From: Candidatus Nitrosocosmicus arcticus
GTDB taxonomy: Archaea > Thermoproteota > Nitrososphaeria > Nitrososphaerales > Nitrososphaeraceae
Direction of reading: 5' to 3'
Length of the DNA stretch: 64,000 bases
NCBI RefSeq assembly: GCF_007826885.1
Contig: NZ_ML675585.1
Location: 62,001 to 126,000 of the forward strand
Below the pieces are notes generated by a model. The model was not told where the DNA came from, searched no databases, and worked only from the letters and a program-made list of their open reading frames with translations. The position numbers were made by a program, and so were the translations under genes. This document shows, piece after piece, positions 24,819 to 34,606 of this stretch (position 1 is its first letter; each line of letters starts with the position of its first letter).

Positions 24819-25742
24819 ATGGACAATGAACACATTTTTTATTTACTTGGATCAAAATTTCCTGAATTGGATTCTATCTTGATAGGTTGTCATGCTGATA
24901 ATAGAATAATCCCCCATGAATGTTGCGAATATGATCTTATTTCGATATATGATGATACCATACTATTTCATGAATATTGGGCGTCAAAAAAGAAATCAAA
25001 TGTACTACAAAATAGTAATAAATTTTATGAAGTTTTGGTCTTATCATCTCAAGAATTTATAAAAAATCCAGATATCAAATATACTAATTTTGTTCAGTTT
25101 CCAGGACATGTTTTGAAATCCAATACTGTTAACCATTTTCATGAGAAATGTGACAGATATCATAAATCGTTCAATTTCATGATAAAAACTAATATTATTA
25201 ATAATATTTGTGAAATCACAAATATGCATAGTTTACTTTCTAGTGAATCTGTGGATGAAAGATTTATTTCATTCCAATTAAAAATGATTTCGCTTAAAAC
25301 ATTAAAGATTTTTATTAATTTCTACCTTAATATGGAAGATAGACCATCCCATCTCAAATATCAGATAAACTTGGTCAAACAAAATGAGAATTTGAAGACC
25401 AGAGAACATGTCGATCTGCTGTTAGAATATATTGGAAGTAATCGAGCAAATATTTCTTCTTTGACACGAAGCGAAAAATCATTAAGTTTCCTAATAAGAA
25501 ATGAAGATATCACAAATAATAAGATATTATTTAATAAGTTAGATTTTTTTAAGCGAAAATCAATGTACGTCGACGGTATTTTATTAATTAACAATTTTAT
25601 TCTAGAGCGGGTGTATGACAATCAATTCGTTCAGAAATACAATAAATTATTAAACCATGTAACTGACATTCAAACTAAAGAAAAAATAACGATGTTAAAG
25701 GAAGTAAACTTACTACTAGAAATTAATAAAAATCTAATCTAA
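24819..25742 (+). CDS. Hypothetical protein, 307 aa
   Basis: The first 60 residues (LGSKFPELDSILIGCHADNR, then CCEYDLISIYDD) have the spacing of a nucleotidyltransferase-like fold with two acidic positions. The catalytic G-S pair is missing. The rest is mostly helical, with many Lys and Asn. No signal peptide. Unknown function; the fold suggestion is weak. It converges on the zinc-ribbon gene, only 5 bp away. Confidence 0.55.
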   Translation: MDNEHIFYLLGSKFPELDSILIGCHADNRIIPHECCEYDLISIYDDTILFHEYWASKKKSNVLQNSNKFYEVLVLSSQEFIKNPDIKYTNFVQFPGHVLKSNTVNHFHEKCDRYHKSFNFMIKTNIINNICEITNMHSLLSSESVDERFISFQLKMISLKTLKIFINFYLNMEDRPSHLKYQINLVKQNENLKTREHVDLLLEYIGSNRANISSLTRSEKSLSFLIRNEDITNNKILFNKLDFFKRKSMYVDGILLINNFILERVYDNQFVQKYNKLLNHVTDIQTKEKITMLKEVNLLLEINKNLI

Positions 25743-25747
25743 AGTAA

Positions 25748-25987
25748 TTATTGAATCACTATTGCTTGTTCTAGTGGTTCAACTGTTTTGTTTCTTGCCC
25801 TCAATTTTGCTTTATATTTTAAGTTTCTTGGTTTAGTTCTTAGTCTATATCCACAGCATGGACACCACAAACCGTCCCATTTTATAAAAATTTCACAAAT
25901 CTGACATCGTTTTTGACCGCTTGCGTAACGGCCCGATCCCACCGGCTTTTGAGCTTTATGTCTGATACAAATACCTTTACAAGTCAT
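25748..25987 (-). CDS. Conserved thaumarchaeal zinc-ribbon protein, 79 aa
   Basis: The start at MTCKGICIRHKAQKP gives the conserved N-terminus I associate with this thaumarchaeal family; the longer frame adds an unlikely leader. Three Cys pairs appear: CKGIC, CQIC and CPCC. The C-terminus is very basic (LRTKPRNLKYKAKLRARN), fitting nucleic-acid binding. It may be a small transcription or RNA-associated protein. Confidence 0.75.
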   Translation of the reverse strand: MTCKGICIRHKAQKPVGSGRYASGQKRCQICEIFIKWDGLWCPCCGYRLRTKPRNLKYKAKLRARNKTVEPLEQAIVIQ

Positions 25988-26082
25988 ACTTGAAAACCAT
26001 ATCAATGTCGGCGATCTCACTTATAAACTTATATAAGCTTCAACAGATATTTATAACTAAATAAAAAATGGAGTTGATGAAG

Positions 26083-26340
26083 TTAACCTGTCACTGTTAT
26101 TTTCTTTGGTTGAAATAGTTCATGCATAGTCAGGTATTCATCCAGTTTCATCCTTATGTCATCTTCTGTGGTGTCATCCATGCCAGAAAATCCTGCTTTA
26201 AAACTAATTTTATTTCCTGAAACGTTTACATCTGAAACTTCCATATCTGCATAAACATTCCCCATTTCATTAACCCATTCTTGTGCTTCGTTTGTATCTA
26301 ATCCTTCGGCTTCTATATTCACATTATACGTCTTGGTCAC
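26083..26340 (-). CDS. Hypothetical protein, 85 aa
   Basis: A small acidic alpha/beta protein with two strand-helix units: TYNVNIEAEGLDTNEAQEWV and VNVSGNKISFKAGFSGMDDT. It has no Cys and no signal. The size and pattern suggest a ferredoxin-like fold. Not recognised. Confidence 0.6.
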   Translation of the reverse strand: MTKTYNVNIEAEGLDTNEAQEWVNEMGNVYADMEVSDVNVSGNKISFKAGFSGMDDTTEDDIRMKLDEYLTMHELFQPKKITVTG

Positions 26341-26429
26341 ATTATACCACTGCTTTTTTTTTATTTAGGATATTAATAAAGATGATGTAATGTGATGCGA
26401 TGTGATGTAAATAATACCTTGATTTACCT

Positions 26430-26594
26430 TCATTTCTTTTCCTCAAATCCCCAATATTTCATCAAGTCTTTTTCAAACTTTGAAGCTTGATCTTCACTAA
26501 GGGGGTCGCCGCAATTTTTGCAGGAAGGGACTACCTTCATACCGTATAATTTAAAATCCACATCGTAAAAGTGAATTTTTGCGCAATTACACAT
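26430..26594 (-). CDS. Small zinc-binding protein, 54 aa
   Basis: Starts MCNCAKIHFYDVDFKLYGMK and contains CKNCGDPLSEDQASKF. The two Cys-x-Cys/Cys-x2-Cys pairs would hold one zinc, and the tail is a charged helix (KDLMKYWGFEEKK). The ATG, the stop and the codon use are convincing although the gene is very short. It precedes the 85-aa gene on the same strand. Confidence 0.6.
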   Translation of the reverse strand: MCNCAKIHFYDVDFKLYGMKVVPSCKNCGDPLSEDQASKFEKDLMKYWGFEEKK

Positions 26595-26701
26595 TTTATA
26601 GGTTCGTATAGGCGGTTTACTAATTTATCTCTTCTCAAAGATATAAATGAAGAAACGAAAAATTAGTAAACATTTAAAGAGTAATAAATATTAATTATTC
26701 T

Positions 26702-27769
26702 ATGCAAATGAATAGAAAAAAAACGGTAAATAAAATAACAGTATTTTTTCTAATAACTATGCTAGGCGTATCAGCCTTGCAAGTCAATCAGTTGATCGGA
26801 ATGGCTTTTGCTCAATCAGAAAACTGGTATGTAGGCAAAGGTGTAAAGCCAGATACTCATTATACTTATGAAATCAAAAATGCGGATACTAATCAAGGAC
26901 AGCCTTTTACGATGACTATTTATTTTAAAGAATATAATGAAACAGGAAAATATTGGGTAGCTCCCACATTTGTAGTTGATCAGGGAAAAGTAATCAATGG
27001 CACATTGTATCTCAGTGATTTGGATCTTACCGCCCTAGGAACTTCACCAATTCCCCCAGAGATGACCCAATATCGTAGTGCTTATGCAACAACTCTAACA
27101 TGGCTATCAGCGTTCGTATCAAAGCCTGGGCAGTCCTTAAGCTCACCATCTTGGGGCAAAATAGCTGCAATAGGTGGATCCGAGATAAGGCCATCAGGTA
27201 GCGCAAAAGTTACAACCCCAGCCGGCACATTTGATACCACGGCCATAAGTTACCACAAGGGTGTGGATAATCACATTTATGTAAATAAGGATATGCCTTA
27301 CCCGGTTAAAGCTGAGACATTTGCGGACGTTACATCTGGGAAACCACCAATTCAATATGCTTTTGAATTGAAAGCGACTGGGATAGGCCAACCCCCTATA
27401 CCAGCAAGCCAAGTCCAAATTCCAGTACCACCATTGAATATTCAGACTCCCCGAGGAACATACAATGTTCAGCTATTATGGGAGCCAGTTGAAATAAAAG
27501 CAGGCAATGACACTCAATTTGGTGCAATATTTACCGACGATAAGAACAATATCGTCGATAGAGTAACATATGGTTATAAAGTGATGGATGGAAATAGGAC
27601 AGTTATAGATGAATTCAAGAATCAAAGAGCAACTGAAGGAATAGGCCAATTTACTTATAAATTTGACACACAAGGAGAGAAGTACCTTCAGATCACGCTA
27701 GAAACTGCAACAGGAGAAAATCTCGGAATGTTTGTTGAGTCTGCTACTTTTCTCCTTTTAGTTCAATAA
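26702..27769 (+). CDS. Exported thaumarchaeal surface protein, 355 aa
   Basis: A signal peptide (residues about 12-38, ending GMAFAQSEN) leads to a beta-rich extracellular protein. The first domain has WYVGKGVKPDTHYTYEIKNA and the strand-rich region with GGSEIRPSGSAKVTTPAGTF. A second Ig-like domain begins near LNIQTPRGTYNVQLLWEPVE. Such proteins are abundant on ammonia-oxidising archaea; the role is unknown. A start at the third codon (MNRKK) is equally possible. Confidence 0.7.
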   Translation: MQMNRKKTVNKITVFFLITMLGVSALQVNQLIGMAFAQSENWYVGKGVKPDTHYTYEIKNADTNQGQPFTMTIYFKEYNETGKYWVAPTFVVDQGKVINGTLYLSDLDLTALGTSPIPPEMTQYRSAYATTLTWLSAFVSKPGQSLSSPSWGKIAAIGGSEIRPSGSAKVTTPAGTFDTTAISYHKGVDNHIYVNKDMPYPVKAETFADVTSGKPPIQYAFELKATGIGQPPIPASQVQIPVPPLNIQTPRGTYNVQLLWEPVEIKAGNDTQFGAIFTDDKNNIVDRVTYGYKVMDGNRTVIDEFKNQRATEGIGQFTYKFDTQGEKYLQITLETATGENLGMFVESATFLLLVQ

Positions 27770-27776
27770 ACGGAAT

Positions 27777-28298
27777 TTAAGTAGGGAATTCTCCACCTTT
27801 ATTTTTAACTCTCTCATAGTAGACGTTCGATAATAACCAATTACCAAACTTTTGAATTTCATCATCTATTTTAGTCCAAATATGAAATGAACCTGGTAAT
27901 AGATCTATGCGTGAATTATTGGATTCTGGATCTTTAAAATTTATTTTTAGCCCTTCTTTTCCCTCATACATGTAGGCATCAATAATTTGGACATTGCCTG
28001 TGAGGTCCTTGGTTGCTTGAAGCTTAATTTGATCCCGCTCAATCGGAAAAGTTTTTCTGAATTTATCAAATATGAAACTCATGTTTTCAGTCCCATACTC
28101 TCGAATGTCACCTATCTTCCTACGATCTGGAAAATGAATTTCCATGACCAGGCCATACCTTGATCCTACAAAATTTGATAATTCGTTTATCTTGTAGTAA
28201 GCAAGGGTGGGGTTCCGGATAACATTTTTCTGAAAAAATTCCAAGTTAGCTTCTATATTATTTTTGAATTCAAGCAACAGGCTAGTAAATTCATCCAT
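27777..28298 (-). CDS. Hypothetical protein, 173 aa
   Basis: I start at MDEFTSLLLEFKNNIEANLE. The longer frame would overlap the divergent gene at 28335 and has an unlikely hydrophobic leader. The protein has a helical N-terminus and a beta-rich remainder (YGLVMEIHFPDRRKIGDIRE, GLKINFKDPES, LPGSFHIWTKID). It is divergent from the gene at 28335, with 36 bp between. Unknown function. Confidence 0.6.
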   Translation of the reverse strand: MDEFTSLLLEFKNNIEANLEFFQKNVIRNPTLAYYKINELSNFVGSRYGLVMEIHFPDRRKIGDIREYGTENMSFIFDKFRKTFPIERDQIKLQATKDLTGNVQIIDAYMYEGKEGLKINFKDPESNNSRIDLLPGSFHIWTKIDDEIQKFGNWLLSNVYYERVKNKGGEFPT

Positions 28299-28334
28299 AA
28301 GTATGTTGAAATTAAAGTTTAATAAATAAGTTAA

Positions 28335-28976
28335 ATGACTAACCTTTACCCCATAATGTTCGCGTCCGATAGAGATTCTGAACGAGCCACTAGCATAGAA
28401 GATTACCAGAATACATGTACTGAATTCATACAAGATATAAGTAAAGACTATAGGGATTGGATAGAGAGATACCAACTTCCAAAAGATGAAGAGGTTCAGA
28501 GAAATACGGGGATCGATGATACAGTAAGCAAAACGAATGAGTGCATATTCAAGTTTGGAAACACCATAAAAAAGATTGATATAATCATGAATGATGGGAT
28601 CAACAAGATGGCTGAAATTACTGCAGGATATCCATTTCAGATAGATGTATCCAGCATCAGTCAAAAAAGATATATAATTCATGGGGAAAAATCTATAAAA
28701 CTAAACCTAAGGTCATATCCACGTCAGATGAGACGGGTCAGGTTGTGTAACTATGACAAGGACAATATATTCCTATTATCATCTAGTAATAAGATAGATG
28801 TAAAATACAGCAAGACTAGTTTTGAGTCTTCGGATCTCCTCAACGAATTTATTGTAATTAACCCAATTCAATTTGATAATGAAGAGGTTATTTCAATAAC
28901 TATCAAAGTTGAAGAATTAGAAAATGAGGTTGTTAAAGAAAGTCGCGGTTATACCACGCTTATAATAGCAAGATAA
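28335..28976 (+). CDS. Hypothetical protein, 213 aa
   Basis: The N-terminal half is helical and charged (TEFIQDISKDYRDWIERYQL). The C-terminal half is strand-rich (KLNLRSYPRQMRRVRLCNYD, then VISITIKVEELENE). No signal or metal site. It may share a promoter region with the divergent 173-aa gene. A later Met (MFASDRDSE) is an alternative start. Confidence 0.55.
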   Translation: MTNLYPIMFASDRDSERATSIEDYQNTCTEFIQDISKDYRDWIERYQLPKDEEVQRNTGIDDTVSKTNECIFKFGNTIKKIDIIMNDGINKMAEITAGYPFQIDVSSISQKRYIIHGEKSIKLNLRSYPRQMRRVRLCNYDKDNIFLLSSSNKIDVKYSKTSFESSDLLNEFIVINPIQFDNEEVISITIKVEELENEVVKESRGYTTLIIAR

Positions 28977-28990
28977 CAACAATTAGTTAA

Positions 28991-29830
28991 CTAAGAACCT
29001 ATCTTTAAATTCTTTGCACAAATACCCCTTAGACATTCTATTGCCGACAAGATGGCCAAATAACTAGTTTTAGGGTTGTCAGGACTAGGCATGTTATCAA
29101 CCTTGATCTGGAAACATCCAAATTTCCACTTGACATGAATCTCGTGTTGATTGTTTATTATTTTCGGATCGACAACTATCTTGACCCTGGTTTTTTCAAA
29201 CCCGATGCCTGCTAAACTAACTAACGCTGAAATATTAACATTTGATGGAAATCCTTTGATTGCATCAATTGCGTTACCTTCAAAAATAACCTTCCTTTCT
29301 TTGATGGTATCTATATCGATATCTTTATTATAAAAATATGGTGCACCCTTTAATGATTTATTACTTTTTGTGGTAACTATGGTAACATCATCTATATAGT
29401 CTTTCACGCTTCGAATAATGTCAGCGCCACCGATCGCGCCCGAAGGGAGAAAAACATTGCGATCAGTATCGGCCAATAACTGAATAAGGGTTTCATAAAA
29501 TGCTGGATCCGAAAAAGCGCCTATACTCATTATCATGACGTCCTTCCCTTGTTCCAGTATTGTAGCCATGTAGGTTTGAGCTGCTTTAACAGACGCGGCT
29601 TCAATGACCAGATTGACATTTTGATAGTCATTTGATAAAACAAGTTCATTGAAGTTGTTAAATGTACTAGAGGGTTTGTTATTCAACTCATTATACAACA
29701 ATTCGAGCTTCTGAATATCTATGTCGAATATGATAGATAACTTACAGTTTGGAATCTTCTGAGCATCAATACTAAAAGCTATTTCACGTCCGATGGCTCC
29801 ACAACCTATTATTGCAACTTTTATATCCAA
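28991..29830 (-). CDS. nadX: L-aspartate dehydrogenase
   Basis: Oxidises L-aspartate to iminoaspartate, the first step of NAD synthesis. The N-terminus is a Rossmann fold (VAIIGCGAIGREIAFSI) and the central block LPSGAIGGADIIRSVKD is characteristic of the family. The substrate-site His appears in EIHVKWKFG. Length 279 aa is near the usual 260-270. Start is TTG. It lies 37 bp after purE and probably shares its transcript, linking NAD and purine synthesis. Confidence 0.85.
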   Translation of the reverse strand: MDIKVAIIGCGAIGREIAFSIDAQKIPNCKLSIIFDIDIQKLELLYNELNNKPSSTFNNFNELVLSNDYQNVNLVIEAASVKAAQTYMATILEQGKDVMIMSIGAFSDPAFYETLIQLLADTDRNVFLPSGAIGGADIIRSVKDYIDDVTIVTTKSNKSLKGAPYFYNKDIDIDTIKERKVIFEGNAIDAIKGFPSNVNISALVSLAGIGFEKTRVKIVVDPKIINNQHEIHVKWKFGCFQIKVDNMPSPDNPKTSYLAILSAIECLRGICAKNLKIGS

Positions 29831-29867
29831 CTTTCATTTATGATAAAAAAAAATCATTTATAATCAT

Positions 29868-30500
29868 TTATCTTCGGGTCTGAGCCTTTTGAAGTCCCTT
29901 TAGGTATTTATCTAATCCCACTTCATCCAATTTTGCGTTCTTTAGCTTCACTTCCGCTCTCATTTTCTCCTTGAACTGATTCAACTTCCTTAGCAATGAA
30001 GGTTGGGAAATAGAGAGTATTGAACATGCCAAAATACCAGCATTCTTTGCTCCATTAATTGCAACTGTTGCAACAGGTATACCAGGTGGCATTTGGATTA
30101 TGGAATAGAGCGAATCGATCCCATTTAGAGGATTTGCCGAATTGTTTATAGGTACTCCGATCACAGGTATAGATGTCATTGAGGCGACCATACCCGGAAG
30201 ATGTGCAGATCCTCCCGCACCACTAATTATGATCTTGATACCACGTATTTCAGCAGTTTGAGAATATTCAAACAATTCAACTGGTGTTCTATGAGCAGAG
30301 ACTATCTTTACTTCATACGAGATTTCAAACTCATTCAATATGCGAGCGGCTTCCTTCATTATCGGCAAGTCTGAATCACTACCCATAATTATTCCAACTA
30401 TTGGTGAGGTATTTTTTTCTAGATTCACTGATTCACTAATGTCGGGTTGGCCCTCAGAAATATTTTTGCTCTTATTTTTAATAGGATTAGATTTTGACAA
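29868..30500 (-). CDS. purE: N5-CAIR mutase (PurE)
   Basis: Rearranges N5-carboxyaminoimidazole ribonucleotide to CAIR in purine synthesis. Signature motifs are [29 protein letters not shown] and [16 protein letters not shown]; the His of SAHRTP is catalytic. The first 35 residues are a Ser/Asn-rich extension absent from most PurE proteins. The C-terminal tail is Lys-rich. Start is TTG. It follows purK by 45 bp. Confidence 0.93.
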   Translation of the reverse strand: MSKSNPIKNKSKNISEGQPDISESVNLEKNTSPIVGIIMGSDSDLPIMKEAARILNEFEISYEVKIVSAHRTPVELFEYSQTAEIRGIKIIISGAGGSAHLPGMVASMTSIPVIGVPINNSANPLNGIDSLYSIIQMPPGIPVATVAINGAKNAGILACSILSISQPSLLRKLNQFKEKMRAEVKLKNAKLDEVGLDKYLKGLQKAQTRR

Positions 30501-30545
30501 AGAATTTATATGATCTTCCCATTAGTGGAATTTGAATTTTTAGAT

Positions 30546-31721
30546 CTAAGACGATGCCTCTCGGACTTTCAGAAAATCTTCCACGTTGCACTTAATTAAG
30601 AGAGGATCCATGTTATTTGATACAACCGTCACGTGACCGAGTTTTCTACTTGGTTTCGTTTCTAGTTTACCATATACATGAATTTTAGCTCCTGGAATGG
30701 CAAACAAATCATCAATTCCTGTAATTTCATATGGGCCCGTATAATTGTTTGGCCCAAGAATATTAACCATTATGGCATTTGATAATAAAGATGGTTGAAG
30801 AAGTGGATAATTAAGTATTGCCCTAATGTGTTGCTCAAATTGGGAAATTGAACAGGCTTCAATAGAATAATGGCCGGAGTTATGAGGTCGTGGGGCAATT
30901 TCATTAATTAATACGTTGTCATCCTCATCTATGAACATCTCAATTCCAAAAATACCAGATCCCTTTAAAGATTTCATAGTCATTATTGCCAAATCTATTG
31001 CTTTCTTTTCAGTTTCTTTACTGATTCTGGCAGGAATTATCGAAGTTTTTAGTATGTGATTTTCATGAATATTCTCAGCTATTGGAAAGTATGAAATAGT
31101 CCCCGATAAATTTCTGGCCACCATTATGGAAATTTCTTTTTTAAAATTCACGAATTTTTCTACCATGCATTGACGGCCTGAAAAGTAGGTTAGAGCTTTA
31201 CTTATTTCATTTTCTGATTTAATCAAATAATTTCCTCGACCGTCGTATGAATCTTCACATGCCTTTAATAATACAGGAAACCCAGATATCGAACAATAGT
31301 TCTTTAATTGTTCTTCGCTAGAAACTAGTTCAAAGTCGGGGACCGTAATCCTGCTATCTCTCAAAAATTTTTTTTGACGGTACTTATTTTGAATGATGGA
31401 GAGTGTTTTTGGTGATGGATGTACCAAGAATCCAGATTCTTCAAGATTATTGAGGGCTGTAGCATTTGCTAATTCAATTTCATATGTTATAATATCCACC
31501 TCTTTTGATAAATCATATATTTTTTGCTCGTCAGAGAAGTCGCCTATGATTAGTTTGTCAGCTATACTTGAAGCAGGACAATCTACGCTGGGATCTAGTA
31601 TAACCACTTTCATAAACATGCGCTTTGCCTCAGCGGCCATCATCTTTCCAAGCTGTCCTCCACCAACAATACCCAATCTGACTGGTTTTATAATTGAAAA
31701 CTTGTCTTTGTATAATGTCAA
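30546..31721 (-). CDS. purK: N5-CAIR synthetase (PurK)
   Basis: ATP-grasp enzyme that carboxylates AIR to N5-CAIR, the substrate of PurE. It shows the N-terminal GIVGGGQLGKMMAAEAK, the ATP-grasp lysine region (KACEDSYDGRGNYLI), FVNFKKEISIMVARN, and the metal/phosphate block INEIAPRPHNSGHYS. Length 391 aa is normal. Start is TTG (the usual ATG is missing). It is the first gene of the likely purK-purE-nadX operon. Confidence 0.95.
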   Translation of the reverse strand: MTLYKDKFSIIKPVRLGIVGGGQLGKMMAAEAKRMFMKVVILDPSVDCPASSIADKLIIGDFSDEQKIYDLSKEVDIITYEIELANATALNNLEESGFLVHPSPKTLSIIQNKYRQKKFLRDSRITVPDFELVSSEEQLKNYCSISGFPVLLKACEDSYDGRGNYLIKSENEISKALTYFSGRQCMVEKFVNFKKEISIMVARNLSGTISYFPIAENIHENHILKTSIIPARISKETEKKAIDLAIMTMKSLKGSGIFGIEMFIDEDDNVLINEIAPRPHNSGHYSIEACSISQFEQHIRAILNYPLLQPSLLSNAIMVNILGPNNYTGPYEITGIDDLFAIPGAKIHVYGKLETKPSRKLGHVTVVSNNMDPLLIKCNVEDFLKVREASS

Positions 31722-31787
31722 CTAGCTAACCTAGTAAGAATTCCTTGAACTAAATTTAATAAAGACATAACCATCTCACAACTAGAT

Positions 31788-32837
31788 TTATTTCACAAAT
31801 ATTTTTATCGCCTGTGGAGGACAGACATTTTCGCACGCCAAACAAAAAATACAATCCTTTTCTCTAATCATAAATGGTTTCCTCTCTGATGCTGGATGAC
31901 CGGGCGTATCAAGCCATTCATAAACGTTAACCGGGCAAGCATCAATACAAGCACCATCTGAAATACAAATGTCAAAATCAACGCATACATCCGTACCCCA
32001 GATCCCAAGTTGTCCTGGTGAATCATATGGACCCCACACTTGAATTCCTTGAAATTTTCCTACTGGTTGTCTTTTAGCCTTAAAGCCAGTATCTATGGGT
32101 CCTCCTGCTGCCTGGTAGTCTGTTCCAGTGCCTGTAAGTTGAATTGTGGTATTAGCAGAAAGTTTTGCAGCGTTGGATCTAGGAGCAGGAGATGGTACAG
32201 CAACTGATGATGCAATTGATTGATTCTCGTTAAGATTCTCAACTGATGGCTTTCCTGTTGTTGATGTTAGAGATGGGTTGACTAATGATTTTTTCTCCTC
32301 TTTAAGGTTCTTTTGAGCATTTGCTAAAGGTGTTATAGATTCTAATTTTTTTATTGATTCGACCGGGCTCAGTTTCTGTATTTTCTGGTAATAAGTAATT
32401 AATTTTTGTCCTATCTTGGTGTTACGAATTATATTATCTATAATTATTTTAGCATTATGATCAGCCTTTTGCCTGTAATTTCTTATCCAATAAAGGTCAC
32501 CAAATGTTTCTAGAGGTTTTATCTGATAAATTATGTCCAATACCTCACCGATGACTATTTCAACTGTTACATATAGTTCTGCAGATTGTTCTTTATTTGT
32601 GTATATATCAAAACCTTTTTCATTCCATTTAAAAGTCACAAAAATTCTGTCGGCATAATTATCGAGTACGTACCCATAAGTTTTAAGTTCACTCATAACT
32701 GCATTAACCTCTGATTGCCCAACGATGTCAACAGGCAATCTATATATTCCGAGCTTAGCACTGTGAGTTGGATAAACACCTCGTTTTGCAACTTCAGAAA
32801 GCATTACCCAGACTTTATCTGATAGCAAGAGAGACAT
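31788..32837 (-). CDS. Ferredoxin with long N-terminal extension, 349 aa
   Basis: The last 110 residues are a di-cluster ferredoxin. [20 protein letters not shown] and [16 protein letters not shown] hold the cluster cysteines, and the [13 protein letters not shown] loop is typical of archaeal zinc/7Fe-type ferredoxins. The N-terminal 170 residues are different, with a possible winged-helix ([20 protein letters not shown]), joined by a Pro/Ser/Thr-rich linker. The ferredoxin would carry electrons in the cytoplasm; the extension may dock it to a partner. I believe such fusions exist in other thaumarchaea, but cannot check. Confidence 0.85.
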   Translation of the reverse strand: MSLLLSDKVWVMLSEVAKRGVYPTHSAKLGIYRLPVDIVGQSEVNAVMSELKTYGYVLDNYADRIFVTFKWNEKGFDIYTNKEQSAELYVTVEIVIGEVLDIIYQIKPLETFGDLYWIRNYRQKADHNAKIIIDNIIRNTKIGQKLITYYQKIQKLSPVESIKKLESITPLANAQKNLKEEKKSLVNPSLTSTTGKPSVENLNENQSIASSVAVPSPAPRSNAAKLSANTTIQLTGTGTDYQAAGGPIDTGFKAKRQPVGKFQGIQVWGPYDSPGQLGIWGTDVCVDFDICISDGACIDACPVNVYEWLDTPGHPASERKPFMIREKDCIFCLACENVCPPQAIKIFVK

Positions 32838-32897
32838 GGACTATAAATACTTTTTATTCAGGATATTAAAACTTATGTATATTCAAATGAATAAATT

Positions 32898-33227
32898 CTA
32901 GAGATCGTCCGGGCAGGTCATCTCTCTTATTTCTAAATATCTTTTTTCCATTCTTTCTGCAATAGTAGTAACGAACTCCAAATCGTAATTGGATTTAGGA
33001 TAAAAACATCGTTTTACAACCTTGTGGCCTGTACCTTCCATATCATAAATCATACCTCTTTCGGAAATCACTTTACTCTTTTCGTCAGTTATTTTATCTT
33101 TAATCTCTAAACCACGTTTGGTTTTGTCCACCAATATTAGAAACTGAGAATCTTCAAAGATAAAATAGAATTTCCCTTTCTTGATCAATCTAAGTTCAGG
33201 ATTCGATGTAGTAATTTCGCTTGACAT
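32898..33227 (-). CDS. Hypothetical protein, 109 aa
   Basis: A strand-rich small protein (LRLIKKGKFYFIFEDSQFLI) with a C-terminal helix and a conserved-looking KRCFYPKSNYDLEF. I chose ATG at 33227 (MSSEITTSN), which leaves a short gap after the rhodanese stop; a TTG at 33269 would overlap it. It is on the same strand just after the rhodanese gene, so probably co-transcribed. Unknown function. Confidence 0.6.
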   Translation of the reverse strand: MSSEITTSNPELRLIKKGKFYFIFEDSQFLILVDKTKRGLEIKDKITDEKSKVISERGMIYDMEGTGHKVVKRCFYPKSNYDLEFVTTIAERMEKRYLEIREMTCPDDL

Positions 33228-33246
33228 CAAATAATCGACTCCATAT

Positions 33247-34095
33247 TTATTTTTCAATTGGATTTCCAATCATATTTCCCCATTCTGTCCAAGAGCCGTC
33301 ATAGTTCTTGACTGATGGATATCCCAACAAATATTTCAGTACAAACCAAGTATGCGATGAACGTTCCCCAATCCTGCAGTAGCAAATAATATGTTTATCA
33401 GGTGTAATGCCTTGCTTTCGGTATAAAGCCTCCAAATCTTCTGCTGATTTAAATGTCCCATCATCATCAATAGCTTGAAGCCAAGGAATGTTTTTAGCTC
33501 CTGGAATATGCCCACCTCTCTGAGCATGCTCCATCGGATATTCTGGGGGTGCGGTTATCTCCCCATTAAATTCTTTAACAGACCTAACGTCGACTAATCC
33601 GACCTCCTCCTTCTTAAATGAACGCTTGACATCGTCTAGATAAGCTCGTACGCCTTCATCAGGAGCAGCTGCTACATAATTCGAGGGATTTTCAACGGGT
33701 TCATCCTTGGTATAAGACCGATTTTCATTTTCCCATTTTTTTCTTCCCCCGTTCATTATTCTAATTTTTTTGTGACCAAAGTACTTGAAGACCCAAAATG
33801 CAAAAGCGGCAAACCAGTTATTGAAATCTCCATATAGGATCAACTCATCATCCGGTTTTACCCCGAGACGTGACATTAACTCTTCGAATTGGTGTTTGTT
33901 GATAATATCTCGAGTTGATGAATCGTTAATATCCTTTCTCCACCATACCATATGAGAATTCGGTAAGTGACCCTCTTTGTAGGCATTTTCTACATCGTAA
34001 TCTACTTCTAAGATTTTTACTTTATCATTATTGAGATTATTATTAACCCAATCGGTTTCACAAAGCACATCTTGATTGGCATATTGTTTGGTCAT
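33247..34095 (-). CDS. Thiosulfate/3-mercaptopyruvate sulfurtransferase (rhodanese)
   Basis: Two tandem rhodanese domains. The N-terminal one is inactive and begins VLCETDWVNNNL. The C-terminal one has DVRSVKEFNG, HIPGAKNIPW and the active-site loop CYCRIGERSSHTW with the catalytic Cys. Length 282 aa is standard. It moves sulfane sulfur to acceptors such as cyanide or proteins, in the cytoplasm. It lies next to the tRNA-Ala gene. Confidence 0.9.
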   Translation of the reverse strand: MTKQYANQDVLCETDWVNNNLNNDKVKILEVDYDVENAYKEGHLPNSHMVWWRKDINDSSTRDIINKHQFEELMSRLGVKPDDELILYGDFNNWFAAFAFWVFKYFGHKKIRIMNGGRKKWENENRSYTKDEPVENPSNYVAAAPDEGVRAYLDDVKRSFKKEEVGLVDVRSVKEFNGEITAPPEYPMEHAQRGGHIPGAKNIPWLQAIDDDGTFKSAEDLEALYRKQGITPDKHIICYCRIGERSSHTWFVLKYLLGYPSVKNYDGSWTEWGNMIGNPIEK

Positions 34096-34213
34096 GAGTA
34101 ATTTATGACATTAAACTATATAATGCATTTGTCTTCTAACAACATGTTCTAAAAACGACATTAAAAACAATAAAATAGCACGAGAAAATATGTTTGAGTA
34201 AAACAGGCTAAAA

Positions 34214-34305
34214 GGGCCGGTAGTTTAGCCTGGTAGAATACCTGCCTTGCATGCAATTAGCAGAGGATACGTAGGTGGTCGTGGGTTCAAATCCCACCCG
34301 GTCCA
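34214..34305 (+). tRNA. tRNA-Ala(TGC) with an 18-nt intron
   Basis: Acceptor GGGCCGG pairs with CCGGTCC. Anticodon stem CCTGC pairs with GTAGG, and the T-arm is GTGGG-TTCAAAT-CCCAC. The anticodon is TGC at 34248-34250. An extra piece of about 18 nt (34252-34269) sits after position 37, the canonical archaeal intron site. A73 is at 34305 and CCA is not encoded. The last 16 bases recur at 37605-37620, so the gene serves as an integration site. Confidence 0.93.
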
Positions 34306-34344
34306 CATCTATAATGGTACTAAAATATGGTTCCCCCGTAAATA

Positions 34345-34363
34345 GTCATAGTGAATCTATGAC
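34345..34363. repeat. Perfect 7-bp hairpin after tRNA-Ala
   Basis: GTCATAG, a 5-nt loop and CTATGAC. It lies 40 bp downstream of the tRNA, inside the small integrated element. It could be a transcription stop or a protein-binding site. Confidence 0.4.
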
Positions 34364-34606
34364 ATATTTAGTGAAATGGAGATAGATCCATACCAATTGT
34401 TCGTGAATACATTCAGGTCTCCTGAGATGAGTGGAAAATATCAAAGGAGTATATTGTTAAAAATTTTTTAGTTTGATTTTCTTGATACCGTTGATTTTGG
34501 CCCCCTTTCAAAGACGATTAAAATTATCAAAATGATTTAAACATAAACATCAAAATCTGCCATATGATATAAACCCCAGACACATGAAATAATTCCCATC
34601 TACCAT

